Positions 46,438-60,200 of a DNA stretch of 64,000 nt are shown in pieces. Position numbers and translations under genes: made by a program. The stretch is taken from the NCBI GenBank assembly GCA_900073065.1, contig FJOG01000002.1, positions 2,264,243-2,328,242 of the forward strand. Direction: 5' to 3'. The DNA comes from Phialocephala subalpina (taxonomy: Eukaryota > Ascomycota > Leotiomycetes > Helotiales > Mollisiaceae). Each line of letters starts with the position of its first letter. Position 1 is the first letter of the stretch. The notes under the pieces were generated by a model. That model was not told where the DNA came from. It was given only the letters and a program-made list of their open reading frames with translations, and did no database searches.

Positions 46438-46838
46438 GATGGCGGTGGAGATGCCAGAGCTCTGGCGGACTCGTTATGATATCTGGAGGTCGATTTCAAT
46501 GCTTGGTAAGTTTTAAGAACTGTGAGTAATTGTCAATGGTGTTTCAAAGACGAGAAGCAACCCCGCGGTGAGTCAAAAATCCTCAGCCCAAACACAAGCG
46601 AGCAGCCAATCAGGGAGCTTGTCAGCCTTGCGAGGGGTCTAATCAGGCTGAAGACGTCGACTCGTCGAATCAACAACTAAAGGCCAATGTCCAATGTACC
46701 TGTCATCACTGACCATTTGGTGCTTTGAGACTTCTTTGCTCGGAATTTCAATGTCGACTCTCGTCGAATATGTCCCGGATATCTATTTTGTACGCCACTG
46801 CTGTACTATATGACAATATGTTACGATTGGGAATCTTG
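46438..46838. other. Intergenic: IleRS upstream region and USO1 3' flank
   Basis: About 400 bp between two minus-strand genes; no additional gene recognised. Confidence 0.6.
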
Positions 46839-49723
46839 TCAGTCAACCCCTTCATCCTCCTCTCCCTCAACTTCATCATCTTCTTCACCATCGGACACAC
46901 TTTCTCCGAGCGCCTGCAGCCTCTCCTTATACTCCTTGACTTTGTCTTCTAGATCTCCAAAAACCATTAGAAGGTCATCAAGCTCGCCCTGTACACTTTG
47001 TTTTTCTTGTTCCTTTTCAGCTAGCGAAACCTCGACTTTCGTAACCTTGAAATCCGCAGCAGCAATACTAGCTTCGAGGTCTTTCGCCTTCTCTTCAGCT
47101 CGTTGTAATCGTGCTGCCTGTTCCGCCTTATTCGCTGTGTATTCATCATGTGCGGTCTGCAGGTCTTGTACATGATTTTTGTTTGCCTATAGGTTGTGAG
47201 AAATCAACGGAACACGGGCGAGGGATCAGAATTACCTTCTCGAGATCTGCCTCCAACTTGCGGACAGTAGTTTGCAAATCTGCAATCTCGGCATCTGTAC
47301 GTTTCCGCGTGCGTTCCGCGTTCGCCGCTGCCGTTTTCTGGATATCCTCGAGCTGCTGTTGGTGGTCTTGAGCCTCCCGGTTCTGATCTGCGTGGAGTTT
47401 CCTGAGATCTTAGCTTGGTCCACAAGGCAGGCTCTAACAACTTACTTCAAGTCTTCCTCGTGGTGCTTCTGCAGAGCTTCGTTCACATGCCTGATTCTCG
47501 CAAGCTCAACAGTAGCCGTTTCTTTGGCTTTTCGGTGGGCTGCTTGTTCCTGCTCCAATTGCCGACCAACAGATACCAAGTCCTCTTCCACTTTTTGAAG
47601 TACGTTGCTCTTTTCTGCCAATTGCGATCGCAATGAATCTACCATCTCTCGAGAAATACCCTTTTGTATACCATTCGTAATGACAGGGATTTCGAAACCA
47701 GGCTCGCGATCAATGGCACGACGCAAGCGGCTGCTGTTGTCTTTGGCAAAATCGACGAAGGTCTGGTCAAAGTAGACTTCTGGGAGACCACCTGCAACAG
47801 CAGAGCTGAGCTTTTGCGGAAGAACCTCATAATTTCGAATTAAATCATGGCTTCGAAATTGTTTGATCTTGTCGATATACTTTTCCCGACCCATTTGTCC
47901 TGTAATGATGGGCTGTATGGTCGTCCTCGGAACCGGTGAGTCTTTGGTCGAGAACTCATAGATGATGCCCACCAGCAGGGCACAGAGCCCTGGCACAATT
48001 ACACCATCGCCTACACTTCCCATAGCAGCCTGAACTAAGCTCTGAAGGTTGCTGCCCTCGCCGAGAAAGTCGTTGACTCCATCTGGGTCTTCAAACAGCC
48101 ATCCGCACAATAACATGAGGTATGCAACGAGGACTCGTTCGTCAACGCTTTTCTGTATGCCAATGATGAGGTTTCCCGTCAATGTTTGTATGCAAGTGAC
48201 CACTTCTTCTCCTTCCGATGCATCTCCTTCGGTGACCTTCATAGCAAGAGCTTTCGCGTTTGCATCTTCAAATATTAGATGGAAAAGAATTACAGCAGCA
48301 AACCAATAGCGGTAGGGGTCGTTAGAGAGCTGAACATCAAGCGGCTGGAGCAAAGTCGTCAAGACATTGGCCGTCTCATCGGCACCAGCAGTGTGCCCAT
48401 CGATAGCACGGCGCAGGAAGTGTTTCCGGATAACTGGGTGCTCGTAGAAATATGCTTTGATGCATTCACACGCAGCAAGTCTACAATCGAAAGCTGCCGT
48501 CAACGGAATGCTTAGGGTAAGATCAAGGAGGCCATCAATGACATAGACTTCCGGTATTTCGTTCTGGTTGCCAGGCTTTTGGCCTTCTTCCAGAGGTTCA
48601 TCGAGTACAGACGTAACTCTGAACTGCGAGAAGCCTTCTTGAAGGGTAGGATTGCCTCGTATCAGGTCTGCACATGTGATCAAAGCCTATGAACATATCA
48701 TTAATGAAATGCACCTATCTAAAGGAAGACTGTTTGAAATACCTCGGCCTTGATATGCATTTCTGTTGCTCGACTGAATGCTAAGAGAAGAACTTGGTAT
48801 AGAACGCCATGCTGGAAGAAAGACTGTTGGTTGGCTTGAGTACCGGCGCCACCTGTGACAAGGAATAATCTCAGAACTCGCAACAGAGCGTATATGTTCC
48901 TGTTTCTCTGAACCTTTGCCCACTCAGCAACCTCGACCTCGGTGTTTTGTTCTTTGACGACATCCCCAATCAATTTCGCGACTTTAGACACGCATCCTGC
49001 CTCTCTGAAGAATGATTGGTTGGAAACATTCTTTCCAAGAAGATTTACCAGAAGTATGAGACAGTCCTCCACTATTCGGTCGCCATGCAAAAGAGAGCCT
49101 TCGGAATGTATGATGTTAAAAATTCGATCGAATGCGTCTTCGAATGCGACTCTTTTCTGGAGTTCTGTCGAGTTCGGTGTCAAGTAAGTAAGCAAAGACA
49201 ATGCTTCATTTCGGATGGCATCCCTCTTGTCGTCAAGGACAGCCACAAGTCTGGATATCCCTAAGGGCGCCGTGAATATGCATTCCTCCGTGCGGTCGGT
49301 CCGAGAAGACAGAATTGCTATGAGAAGTTGCAGCGAATAGAGACGGGAGTAGAAATCCTGGGTGTCCAGAAAGTCCAACAGGAGGGTGATATTATCCTGC
49401 CGTTGTGTGAACTCGTCCGCAAGCCAAAGAGATATCTCTTCTGAAGCTTCGGGGCTATTTTCGTTTGGGTTGAACAGCATAAGAAGTGTTTCCAAAGTAA
49501 CCTTGACTGTATCGACATCCTCGCTATCTTTGCTGAGACTTCCTATCAATCCCCTCAACGCATCAGAAGCCACAGAGGCCGGATATTCTTTTGCAAAACT
49601 CCGCAATCCTAGTATAGCAGCGCGTCGATCTTCGAGGAGGGTGGCAGAGGCCAATCGGGCAGAGAGCGTTGTTATCGTTTCGGAAACGGACTGCTTCGCA
49701 GGGGCCGAGGCGATTGCGAACAT
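46839..49723 (-). CDS. USO1: Vesicle tethering factor Uso1/p115
   Basis: Four exons, 48743-49723, 47446-48686, 47236-47401 and 46839-47186, giving 911 aa. Residues 1-~640 form the p115 armadillo-like globular head, with the family segments SARLASATLLEDRRAAILGL, LITCADLIRGNPTLQEGFSQ and IIGIQKSVDERVLVAYLMLLCGWLFED. A coiled-coil tail follows (about 680-880; LRSQLAEKSNVLQKVEEDLV onward). The last ~30 residues are acidic (DGEEDDEVEGEEDEG), as in p115 where the tail binds GM130. It tethers COPII vesicles to the Golgi with Rab1/Ypt1. Introns are 44-56 nt. The length is nearer to animal p115 (~960) than to the longer yeast Uso1. Confidence very high. Confidence 0.95.
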
Positions 49724-50430
49724 CGTATTATGCGAAGCTCAGTGGGATCTGGTGTCCTACTTCTGCTCATAAGTTTCATGGTGTTCAGCACAAAAGTGTG
49801 CGCTTCATTTCTCCAGCAAAAGGACAAGGCGTGGTTGGAGATCTGTTCGTTGAAGCTTTGTACCTGGGCGCGCCAAGAGAAGGCGATACCAGCCGAAATT
49901 CGACCAACGCCAATGCGACTTGATGCTTCTCCCCCGACAGGACGCGACATCCCACACCAAATGATTTACAAACTGTAATGAATATTCCATTCAAATTACT
50001 TGAGTATCTCACCAAGTTTAGGACAATTGCAATCTATCAAGTTTGATCAAAACTCAATCAAAACTCTCTTCGGGGCAAGCCAGGCACCTGAAGCTCGAGG
50101 CTGAGGAGCGCGCGGCCGCTAGCGCAATTATGCTAGTTCTAAAATCCCGTTGCGATCTTTGTTTGATACTGGCGTCGACCTCCTTCTTTCAACCATCCTC
50201 CCTCCACCTTCTTGACACAATACAATCGGCTCCAAGCAGTCACGTCCGAAGTGACTTGCCAGGTGGTATATTGCCACCACCGTGCTTCTTCACTTCTACT
50301 GTGCGCATAGGGTATTCGATAATATTATCCAGCTAGGCAGCACGCCTCCCTCTTTCTTGACTACGACCTTGACTACGACTCTTCACTCATCTCCTCGGAC
50401 TGCTACGCTTCACACGTACATAAGCTAAAG
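49724..50430. other. Divergent promoter region (USO1 / RAT1)
   Basis: About 700 bp upstream of both genes. Short frames here have no domains. A CT-rich stretch at 50330-50400 precedes the RAT1 start. Confidence 0.55.
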
Positions 50431-53400
50431 ATGGGTGTTCCAGGTGCGCGAGACTTCCAACGATTGTATTGTCAATGCTAATACTGCTGATTCTAGCTCT
50501 CTTCCGCTGGCTGAGCCAGAAATATGTAAGTTACGACCAGAGTTTCATCACTTTGGCAGGGCTAATAATTCTTTAGCCCAAAATTGTAAGCCCTGTCATC
50601 GAAGAGTTGCCACGAGAGATCGACGGCGTGGAAATTCCAATCGACGCGAGAACTGCGAACCCCAATGGCGAAGAGTTCGATAATTTATACCTCGACATGA
50701 ACGGGATCGTTCATCCCTGTTCCCATCCCGAGGATAGGCCAGCTCCCGAAACCGTGGAAGAGATGATGATGGCCATCTTCGCATACACTGATCGGGTTTT
50801 CAATATGGTTCGTCCTAGAAAGCTGATGATGATCGCCATCGACGGTGTTGCTCCTCGTGCCAAGATGAATCAGCAGCGCTCACGACGATTTCGCTCAGCT
50901 CAAGAGGCCAAAGAAAAGGCTGACGACAAGGCCGAATTTCTCAAGTTGCTCAAGTCGCAAGGCGGCCACATCGAAGAACCCGAAGTCAAAAAGGCATGGG
51001 ATTCCAATGAAATCACACCTGGCACGCCATTCATGGATGTTTTGGCAGCTAGTTTGAGATACTGGATCGCCTACAAACTCAACACTGACCCTGCATGGAG
51101 GTTGACAAAGGTCATCATCTCTGACTCTACTGTGCCTGGCGAAGGCGAACACAAAATCATGGAGTTCATTAGATCTCAACGATCATCACCCGACCACGAT
51201 CCTAACACAAAACATGTTATGTATGGATTAGATGCAGATTTGATCATGTTAGGATTGGGCACTCATGAGCCTCATTTCCGTATCCTCCGAGAAGACGTGT
51301 TCGCCGCCGACTCCAAGCCTCGGACCTGTCGCATGTGCGGCCAGGCTGGACATGAGGCTAGAGAATGTACAGGCAAAGCAAAGGTAAAGGATGGAGAGCA
51401 CGATGAGAAGGACAGTGCCCCACCGCTGAAACCTTTCATTTGGCTCCACGTCTCAGTTCTTCGAGAATACCTAGCAGCTGAACTTTACGTTCCAGACCAA
51501 CCTTTCAGATTTGACCTAGAAAGAGCCATAGATGATTGGGTCTTCATGTGCTTTTTCGTTGGCAATGATTTCTTACCTCATCTTCCCAGTCTCGAGATTC
51601 GCGAAAATGGAATTGATACTCTCATTGCAATTTGGCGTGATAACATACCATTCATGGGAGGTTACCTTACCAAAGACGGCCACGTTGATCTTGAAAGAGC
51701 TCAATTCATTCTTGATGGCTTGGCCAAGCAGGAAGACGCCATTTTCCGCAGGAGAAAGCAGACGGAAGACAGAAAAGAAGCCAATGCAAAGCGTCGAAAG
51801 CTTGAAGATGCCCGTGGCGGTCGAGGAGGCCGAGGAGGTCGCGGCGGATTCCAGGACTCGCTATCCAACGGAAGACAGAACAACAGACCCTCTAACAATG
51901 CGCCCGAGGGTTTGCCACTATTTGCTCCTGGAAGCATCGACAAAGAAGCAACCGCGATGACTCATGATATGGTTGTCAACAGAGGTGCAATTTACAAGGC
52001 AAATCTTGCAAACAAATCTGCAGCCGCCGCACTGAAGAGTCAACTCAGTGGCAAATCATCAACAGAAGACCCTGAAGGCGCTAGTAACGCTGAAGACCTC
52101 ATTGAATCGCCTGCGTCTGCACTCGGAAAACGCAAGGCAGAATTATTGGAAGACGATGATAGTAGTACCCCTGGTCGCAACACACCACAGCCAGGAACAC
52201 CCAAGACCCCGAATGATGATGCACCCCCAGTCGACACAGTACAACTCTGGAATGAAGGTTATGCCGATCGATATTATGAACAGAAGTTCAAAGTCGACGC
52301 CAAGGACATCGAATTCCGCCACAAAGTTGCAAGAGCTTACGTTGAGGGTCTTGCCTGGGTTCTGCTTTACTATTTCCAAGGCTGTGCATCCTGGGACTGG
52401 TATTACCCGTACCATTACGCCCCGTTCGCTGCAGACTTCGTTGGTATCGCAGACATGAAGATCTCCTTTGAAAAGGGTAGAATCTTCAGGCCATTCGAGC
52501 AGCTAATGGGTGTCCTGCCAGCAGCTTCTAGACAAGCCATACCTGAGATCTTCCATGATCTTATGACCGACCCGGACAGTGAAATCATCGATTTTTACCC
52601 TGAGGATTTTGTCGTTGATTTGAATGGTAAGAAGTGGGCATGGCAAGGTGTTGCACTTCTTCCATTTATCGATTCGCAACGCTTACTTGATGCAATGGCT
52701 AAGAAGTATCCTCTTCTGCCGCCGGATGTTGCAGCTCGCAATGGTGTCGGTAAAGATGTTCTCCTTGTCGCTGAAGCTCACGAAGCCCTCTACACAGAAC
52801 TTGCAACGAATTTCTACTCCAAGAAACAAGGTCCACCAAATTTCAAGTTGGACCCCCGAGCTAGCGAAGGCCTCACAGGCACGGTCATCAAGGAAGAATC
52901 TTATCTGCCACACGGCTCTTTGGACTTCCCTCTCTCAACTGGTGGCATGCCCAGTTTAGACAACGATCGCTCGATTATGTATGTATTCTTTTGCCTTTGG
53001 TTTTGTTAGAATTACTGCTAACGCTTTTACTCAGCGTGAATTATGAGATGCCGAAATCAAGCCACGTCCATAAGTCTATGTTGCTACGAGGTGTCAAGTT
53101 CCCAACCCCGGCACTGAATGCTAGCGATATTGAAGTAACGAAGAGCAAGGCGGCAAGATCTGGCCGAGCCCATGGAGGCGTTCCATTGCAAGGGGATGGC
53201 AGAGCCCGCAACTCCTTCAATTACGGGGCATCAAATCAATCACAAAATGGTCATCAGCAGCGAGGCTCGCGAAATGGAAATGGCTACAATCAACATCAAC
53301 ATCAGCAAAACCCATTCCCTGTCCCACCTCCTGGCTGGCAGCCACCACCACCAGGTATGGCTGGATTTGCACGTGGTCCCCCTCCTCCTCCGCCAGGAAC

Positions 53401-53602
53401 TTATGGATCGTGGCCTCCTCCGCCGGCGAACTACTATCAACCCCCTCCTCCTGCCTATGGCGGCCAGCCTAGACAAGCCCCACCAGGAGGCTATGGTGAT
53501 CCCAACGATCGTCGTAGAAGCGGCGACTATCGAGGAGATTCGTATAGAGGACAGCGTGACGACGGTCATCGAGGATATCGAGGGCATTATGGAGGACGTT
53601 AA
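50431..53602 (+). CDS. RAT1: 5'-3' exoribonuclease 2, Rat1/Xrn2
   Basis: Four exons, 50431-50443, 50497-50525, 50577-52978 and 53035-53602, giving 1,003 aa. The first two coding exons are only 13 and 29 nt; joined they make MGVPALFRWLSQKY, the invariant XRN N-terminus. Catalytic acidic motifs are visible (LYLDMNGIVHPCSHP, ISDSTVPGEGEHKIMEFI, YGLDADLIMLGL, FFVGNDFLPHLP). A CCHC zinc knuckle, CRMCGQAGHEAREC, lies at about residue 265, typical of Rat1/Xrn2. Two RGG-rich patches occur, one at 51815-51850 and one at the C-terminus. Rat1 degrades RNA 5'-3' in the nucleus, processes rRNA and snoRNA and terminates RNA polymerase II (torpedo). Introns are 51-56 nt. It is divergent from USO1. Confidence 0.95.
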
Positions 53603-54252
53603 TTAATGATGACGAGATCAAAAACGTTGCTGGATGGTTGGGGGAAATTACACATGCTAGAGCACCCTGGCATTCTTGTACTCTATTGTAGATTTCTGTA
53701 GTTCCAAACCTTTGACTATATTTCTCCGTTACCATTTATCGCTCATGCCTGAAACACTACTTTCGAGGTGACATCTGACATCCGACTGAGACGGTTGCAG
53801 GGGTCATTCTCTTATTTCCGCTAGGATACCCCTCCATGCGAGTCATCCTGAAAGAGTTTCGGCAGCGCTGTAAGGCCACTCTATGGGTACACTCGAGTAC
53901 AGCCAAAGCCAGCCCACACAGACTGACAAAACGGCCAGGAACGAGCTGCAGACCCTGACCTCACACGATTGGGCACGCACAGAATCCCAGTCGCAGCCAC
54001 GAACCTCACTTCACTTCACATCGAAGACCGCTCTCTCGCGACCACGAGCCCTCCCACCTCCTCAACGCGACTACCCCCGCAGGGCCTCATTCGAACCCCC
54101 TTCTACCGCGGAGTATGTCCGAGACGCTGCCGTACGATCTCGAAGTCAGCAAAGCCCGTCCTCGACCAGCCGAGACTGCATGTTTGGAAACACTGCCGCA
54201 TGTCTAAAGACCGTAGCTCGGGTTGGCAGAAAGGCCAGAACTGTGGGCAGTC
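53603..54252. other. Intergenic: RAT1 3' flank and RasGAP 5' leader
   Basis: An open frame at 53883-54293 has low-complexity composition, overlaps the RasGAP start in another frame, and I take it for leader sequence. Confidence 0.5.
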
Positions 54253-57200
54253 ATGAATGGAGACTCTGGCTTGGTCAACACGCTGGTGGATAGACTGACG
54301 ACCAGAGTAGGCAATCGGCATTCCTGCTTCCATATCTGGCATGTGCTGACCTACTTCTTCTCTTCAGTTACCGCATCGCACCGGAGATCCCTCGAATGGC
54401 TTTATTCGCGACGATGTAATTATACTTTCCCGATCTACGCTCATTGGTGTCAGCGCGTCTTGCATTGAAATCGTTGTGTCGACACTAGTCGACTTGCTGG
54501 AGGAGCTGTCTAAACCGTACAAGGGAATACAGACTCATCCTATTCACGTTCTCAATTCGGAATTGTACGTGTTAGAGCTGTTAGCGAAATGCTGTTCGAC
54601 GCATTGGGATAGTATCAATGCTTTTGGAGACAGAGGAGAGGATGGAAACAAGTCTGGAAGTGAAAGCTCCGGTTCGAGGCCAAATTCTAAACACACGTCT
54701 CCCGCTGGAGAGTCTGGGCAGAAAAGGAGGGCATCCCGGAATCGATTGTTGCAGCGGGACAATGCTCCGGAGCCGTTACCAGACGACCTGGTCAAAAGGT
54801 TGATCGATGCCGTGAAACTGTTCTCGAGGCCCGTCTCTGAGAGTTACGTGCTTCCTGCTGCCAATATACTCGATGATGTTTTCAAAGGGATTCCAATGGG
54901 TGGTTTCCGTGGACCTGACGATACAGCTGCAAACGGACATCTCAACGGCACAGAAGTCTCAAAATTACTCCTCGACATGGCCGATGCAATCGAATCATTT
55001 ACTAGAGGAATTCTAGAATTTGTCTCCTTTGCCAATTGGTCTCGAGTTCTCGCATACCTGAGAGACGCACTTCAACAAGCTGCCCATCAACCGCCAGGAA
55101 ATGCTGCTCAAACTGGTCCCGTAGCCGACGATGATAGAAACGCTCTAGTCACAGTTCGGCTCATTTCGTCCTTCTGGGTAGACAGTCGAAAACTAAGTGT
55201 TGTCATCCAAGAGCTGTGTGGCAGTTTCTTACACCTCCGTAAAGCTTTTCAGACGACTGTTGCGATAGTACTACCTCTACTGATCACTAGGTGGCTTGAA
55301 CGAAATCCCCAGGAATTCAGAGAGCTACACACTAGTCAAGAAAGACTTGATGGCGGAGCGGAGACACTCTTTGATATGACGAATACGATGGCTGATGGGG
55401 GCAGAAGGAGAGCTCTTCTCTTCCCCTTTCAAACCTCTCTTCTTTTCCTCTTGCCCGACGTCTTCGAAGTCGCAAGTCACATGAGGGAGAACAAGAGTAG
55501 CAGCATATCCAAGAAAGTCTCTTTCCTAGAAATGCTAAGGAAAGCCCTGAGAAACAGAAATGAAACAGCCATCTACTGCTTAACTTCTGTTTTAAGGGTT
55601 GCCAGACATTTTCCTCCAGAAAGCGAAGCCGCTCTCCTGAGTTATGCTCTCGATATTCAAGAAGAGGTCAAGGAAGCAGTGTTCAGACGGTATACTCCTG
55701 GAATGGACGCGGCAAACATTGATAGCTCTCTCATGACTGCTGCGTTCGTCAGTCTGGCACACCTTAACTTCGAAAACTGTGTAGAGAGTCTCGCCCCTCT
55801 GTGCCTGGCGCCGAATACACCCCAAGACTTCAAGATTTCCGTTGTCTCGGCATGCTCCCATTTCGCAAGGCAAACCAATGCCGAGGAGTATCAACCATTG
55901 TTCGCTAAAGTGGCAGAGTTCGTGCGAGCCCAGTTGAAGGTATGATCCTCTTAGAAGTGCTTCGAGTCCGTGCTAACAGGTACTAGGCCACTGCTTCAAG
56001 ACCGCGAGATTCGTATCCCGAACAACAATACACGCTTTTAAAACCACTGGAGGTCGCTACGTCGAGTGACATAATCTACAGCATTCTTGTTTTCTTGGAC
56101 GCTTCACCACTCACTCTTTTCATGGGAGCCCCAAACAACGGCCCGGACTGGACTCTTTTCTTTGAGGATATTTTTGCATCTTTTTCAGCATACCTTGTGA
56201 TGGATGATGAGCGTATCAGATACATGACCAATGCCGTGGCTCGCACCATCATGACCAACAGCTCTGTAACTTTATGGCACAAAAGCAAAAGTCTTGGCAC
56301 TCGGACATTCAAATATAATTTCTGGAAATCAACGTAAGTGAAAAATAGCTATCTCCCATATCGAGTCAAACCACTCTCGTGTATAGGTTTAGCAGACTCA
56401 GCCTTCCCCGGGTTTGATTGTGTGCACAAGAAGCCTTCATAGCCGTTCCCACGGATCGTGGTAATGGTTACGGTTACTTGCAGCAACAAGACTTGAGATG
56501 AAGCCAGTCGACGCTGACGTTTTCTCAACAGATCCATCGTGCTCATGACAGTGGCGGATAAACTAGTTACCATGGATAATGACCAGAAGGGAACACTTAC
56601 CTTCATCCACGATTATATGGAGTCCCGATTGACGCTGTTGAAGGACATTGAGGTTAGTCTAGCGTTCATCTATTAAACTTTGAGCATCCAAACCTCGTCT
56701 ATCTCAAGGTCATAGAGAATGTGTTAACTCAGAAACTAGGAGCTCATGGAAGTTGCTGAGGACATGCCCGAGCGTGCAGCTGCATGTACCAAACTCGAGA
56801 CCGCTTTTTTGGTCTCCATCTGCTCCACTGATATCTCAGTGTGTCAATTAGTCACCAAGTGCATCGCCCTCTTCTGTCAAGAGGCCCATCTAGTCGACGA
56901 TTCATCTGGAGTTAACAAATCACTATCTCCAACACTACGCAACCTTGATGTTTACCTGGAAATTTCCACAAGAGATTTTAGGTTCACAGGTCTAGTTGCA
57001 TTTCAGAAGCGGGTCCGAAGTCTTTTGAGGCAAATTCAGCACCCAACAGCTGGTATCCTGACCGCATGGGAGACAGTTTTTGATGCATGGTTTAGGATTT
57101 CGAAGCAGATCTTCTCTCGGTCAACTGAAATGCTGGAGGAGAGGTCTCTCGTGGAGTGGCGCAACTATTCTGGCTTTCTTGCTTCCCTTGGTGGCGCCTG

Positions 57201-60200
57201 CATCTCTGATCAAGCCCTGATGCCCGAGGAGTCGGGTCTAGCAGGACTCAGATGGATAGATAGGCTTTCTCCTGAAAGTTATGATGATACTCTGTTGAGT
57301 AGATATATGAAACAGAGCATCCAGTTGTTAGCAAGCAACAATGTCAGGATACGAGAGGCGACGAGAGAGACTCTTTCAACCGAGCTTTCCCCATCGCTAT
57401 ACTTCCCCCTGTTCGAGACTCTCGAAGCTGAGCTTGGAGTCCTCTTCGACAGTCCTCGTACCAACACTTCACTCTCGATAGAGTCACGCGTCATTTTTGC
57501 TGAACAAGCCGCGGCTTTGTTAAAGAGCATCGTTGAGCGTCTGGGGGGACCAGCAGAAGTTGGCGCAGCGTTGACCATCGATATTGGCGGACTTACGCTC
57601 AATTTTGCAAAGTTTTTGGATGACGTTACCGAAGGAGCGAGCATATTACGAGTCAAGATCAAGATCTGCCAGCTGTGTGAGACTGTCACACAGAAGAAGG
57701 AACTTCTCAACCTCAGGCATGATGTTAGGATTAGGAACCAACTTCTCGAGGTGATATTCAGCTGGATCGCGCGCCCTGGCTCTCCTAAGGACGCTCTGCC
57801 CCCAGCTGGAGCTCGAGTAGAAGAGATGTTACGACTTCAGCGAGATTTGGATCGGGCTTGCCTGAAAGCTCTTGCAGATCTAACATATCGACTTCCTCTT
57901 CAGCCCGCGGAGGGTCAGACTGATGCCGACACAAGCGACCTCAAGTCTCAGATGTTTCATACCTACTTCAACAGATTTCTGTCTTTGCTGAACTTCGAAG
58001 CGACTGAAATCGGAAGAAACGAAATTCGGCTGACTAGCGCGGTCAGCGAGGAGGCTATGACCACACCGGAACTTGCTATCAGTGCGCTGTCTAACCTCCT
58101 AAGTGCTAATATTGACGTTGGGCTCAAGCATTCATTGGGTATTGGGTACCATGAGGATCTTGAGATTAGGACCGCCTTTGTCAAGGTGCTCTGCAACATC
58201 TTGATTCAAGGCGCCGAGTTCAACAATCTCTCTGATGCAGCTGTCAATCAGAAATACGACGAGCTGCTAGAGGCGAGTTCCTTCACAAGTCATCTCGTAT
58301 AGCCCGCTAAAACAATTACAGCTACTTATAAACGACATGGGCGTTACCATTGCGCTCTGCGATGCTTGTCCGAGCACAGAAGTTGATGAGATGACGATCT
58401 CCCTACTCAACATCTTCGATTCTAGAGGACTTGGGTTTGTCCTGTTGGAGGCACTCATCGAGCATGAAGTAGACGAAACAGGCAAGATTCTTCCGAAGCT
58501 TACGGATGAGCCGTACTCTAACTCATCCCCAGAAAATGAAGCGGAACTGCTTCGGAGAAATTGTGTTGCAACGAAGATGCTGTCGGTCTACGCGAAATGG
58601 AAAGGGGCCGCATATTTGAAGGCCACACTCCAAAAGGTCCTGGAACGCCTCGTACTTACATCCAAGGATCTGGATCTCGAACTCGATCCAGCCCGTACTA
58701 CCTCTGCCGAAGAACTTCAGAAGAACGCTCTTCAGCTTCGAGTTGTCACGAAAGTCTTCATAGATGACATCTGTAACTCTGCTGCGCATATCCCAGTATC
58801 TTTCAGAAAGATTTGCAGCATCGTGAGTTTCCCTTTTTGTGTTCGAGATTTGCAGGGACTTACGGAACGAACAGATCTCTGCCGCTGTCATGAAGCGTTT
58901 TCCAGAAGCCAAATTCACGGCTGTCGGTGCATTCATCTTCCTCCGATTTTTCTGCCCTGCCATCGTAGCTCCCGATGCAGAGGGTTTGATAACATCGGCA
59001 CCCTCAAAAGAGATGCGCCGCGGCCTCCTCCTCATTGCCAAGGTTGTCCAAAATCTGGCCAACAATGTGCTCTTTGGGGCCAAGGAACCATACATGTTCC
59101 CTCTCAACGACTTTCTAACGCAGAATATCTACCGAGTAACCACGTTCTTGCGCGAAATATCGGTTAGTCAACATTAATCGATGTTGAGAACAAGCCTAGC
59201 TGACTCTAATAGGTTCCGCCCAACGCGCTTGAGCCAAATATCGAATCAGAATCGTTTGATTTCGGCTCTTGCGTTGCATTGCATCGTTTCCTGTACGACC
59301 ACTGGGATCATGTTCGACAGAAGATCGTCCTCCGCGAGAGAAAAGGGGCCGTTCGCTCTCTTGTAGAGATAAGCAAAGGCCAGATACCGATATTAGAGTC
59401 TCTTCGTAAGTTGATCACCAATCTCGGACCTCCTCCAATGGACGTTTCCTGGAACCGGCCTGCAATCTCATCAAACAGCCCTCCGTCATACTCTCGATTT
59501 CAGCACTTCATGCTACGCAATGCCGGTAGAAACACGGAATCTCTTGTCTCGACACGGGCAGTCTATGATGGTGGTGAAAGCAAGGACGGACTTCCGATGA
59601 TCTGCATCATACTTCGCAACATTGATACCGAGACAACGGACTACGAACTTCTTCTTTTCGGGTATCTGAAAATTGCGAGTCGCATGTGGCATCGCCCGTT
59701 CGGCATTTTGATCGATGCTACTTGCTACAATGGGCAAAATGAACCACAAGATGCCCTCTTCCGCAAGCTAGACCTTTTGACACCAACCGAGCTATCAAAA
59801 CAGCTTTCCCGGGTGTACGTCTACAACATGAACAGTGCCTTCAGGAAATGCTTTCGACGCATCCTACGTCTAGCTGCGAAAAGTGAGAACAGTGCCTTCC
59901 ATCCGAAGAACGTGGACTATCACCTCATCGGCAGTCTCCAAGACCTACAAGCACACTTCCACCTCAGCCAGCTGCATCTTCCCAAAGAGACAATCAGTGT
60001 CGTTACTGACACAAGATATGTGTTTCAGCCCATTACCAGACTTTCCAAAACGAAAGGGAAGATCGAGGTAGTGATCAAAGTTGGCAGTCAATTCGTCCAG
60101 GTCACTACAACAAAGAAGCAAGAGGTCGTTCCTGGCCTGAGGTTGCACGCAACGGTCAATGACATCTTCCGCCTTTCAGAGGTAGATGAAGCCCCGACCT

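Noticed and set aside
53883..54293. 136-codon frame before the RasGAP gene
   Set aside because: Overlaps the RasGAP start exon in another frame and consists of low-complexity Ser/Arg/Pro; reads as leader sequence.
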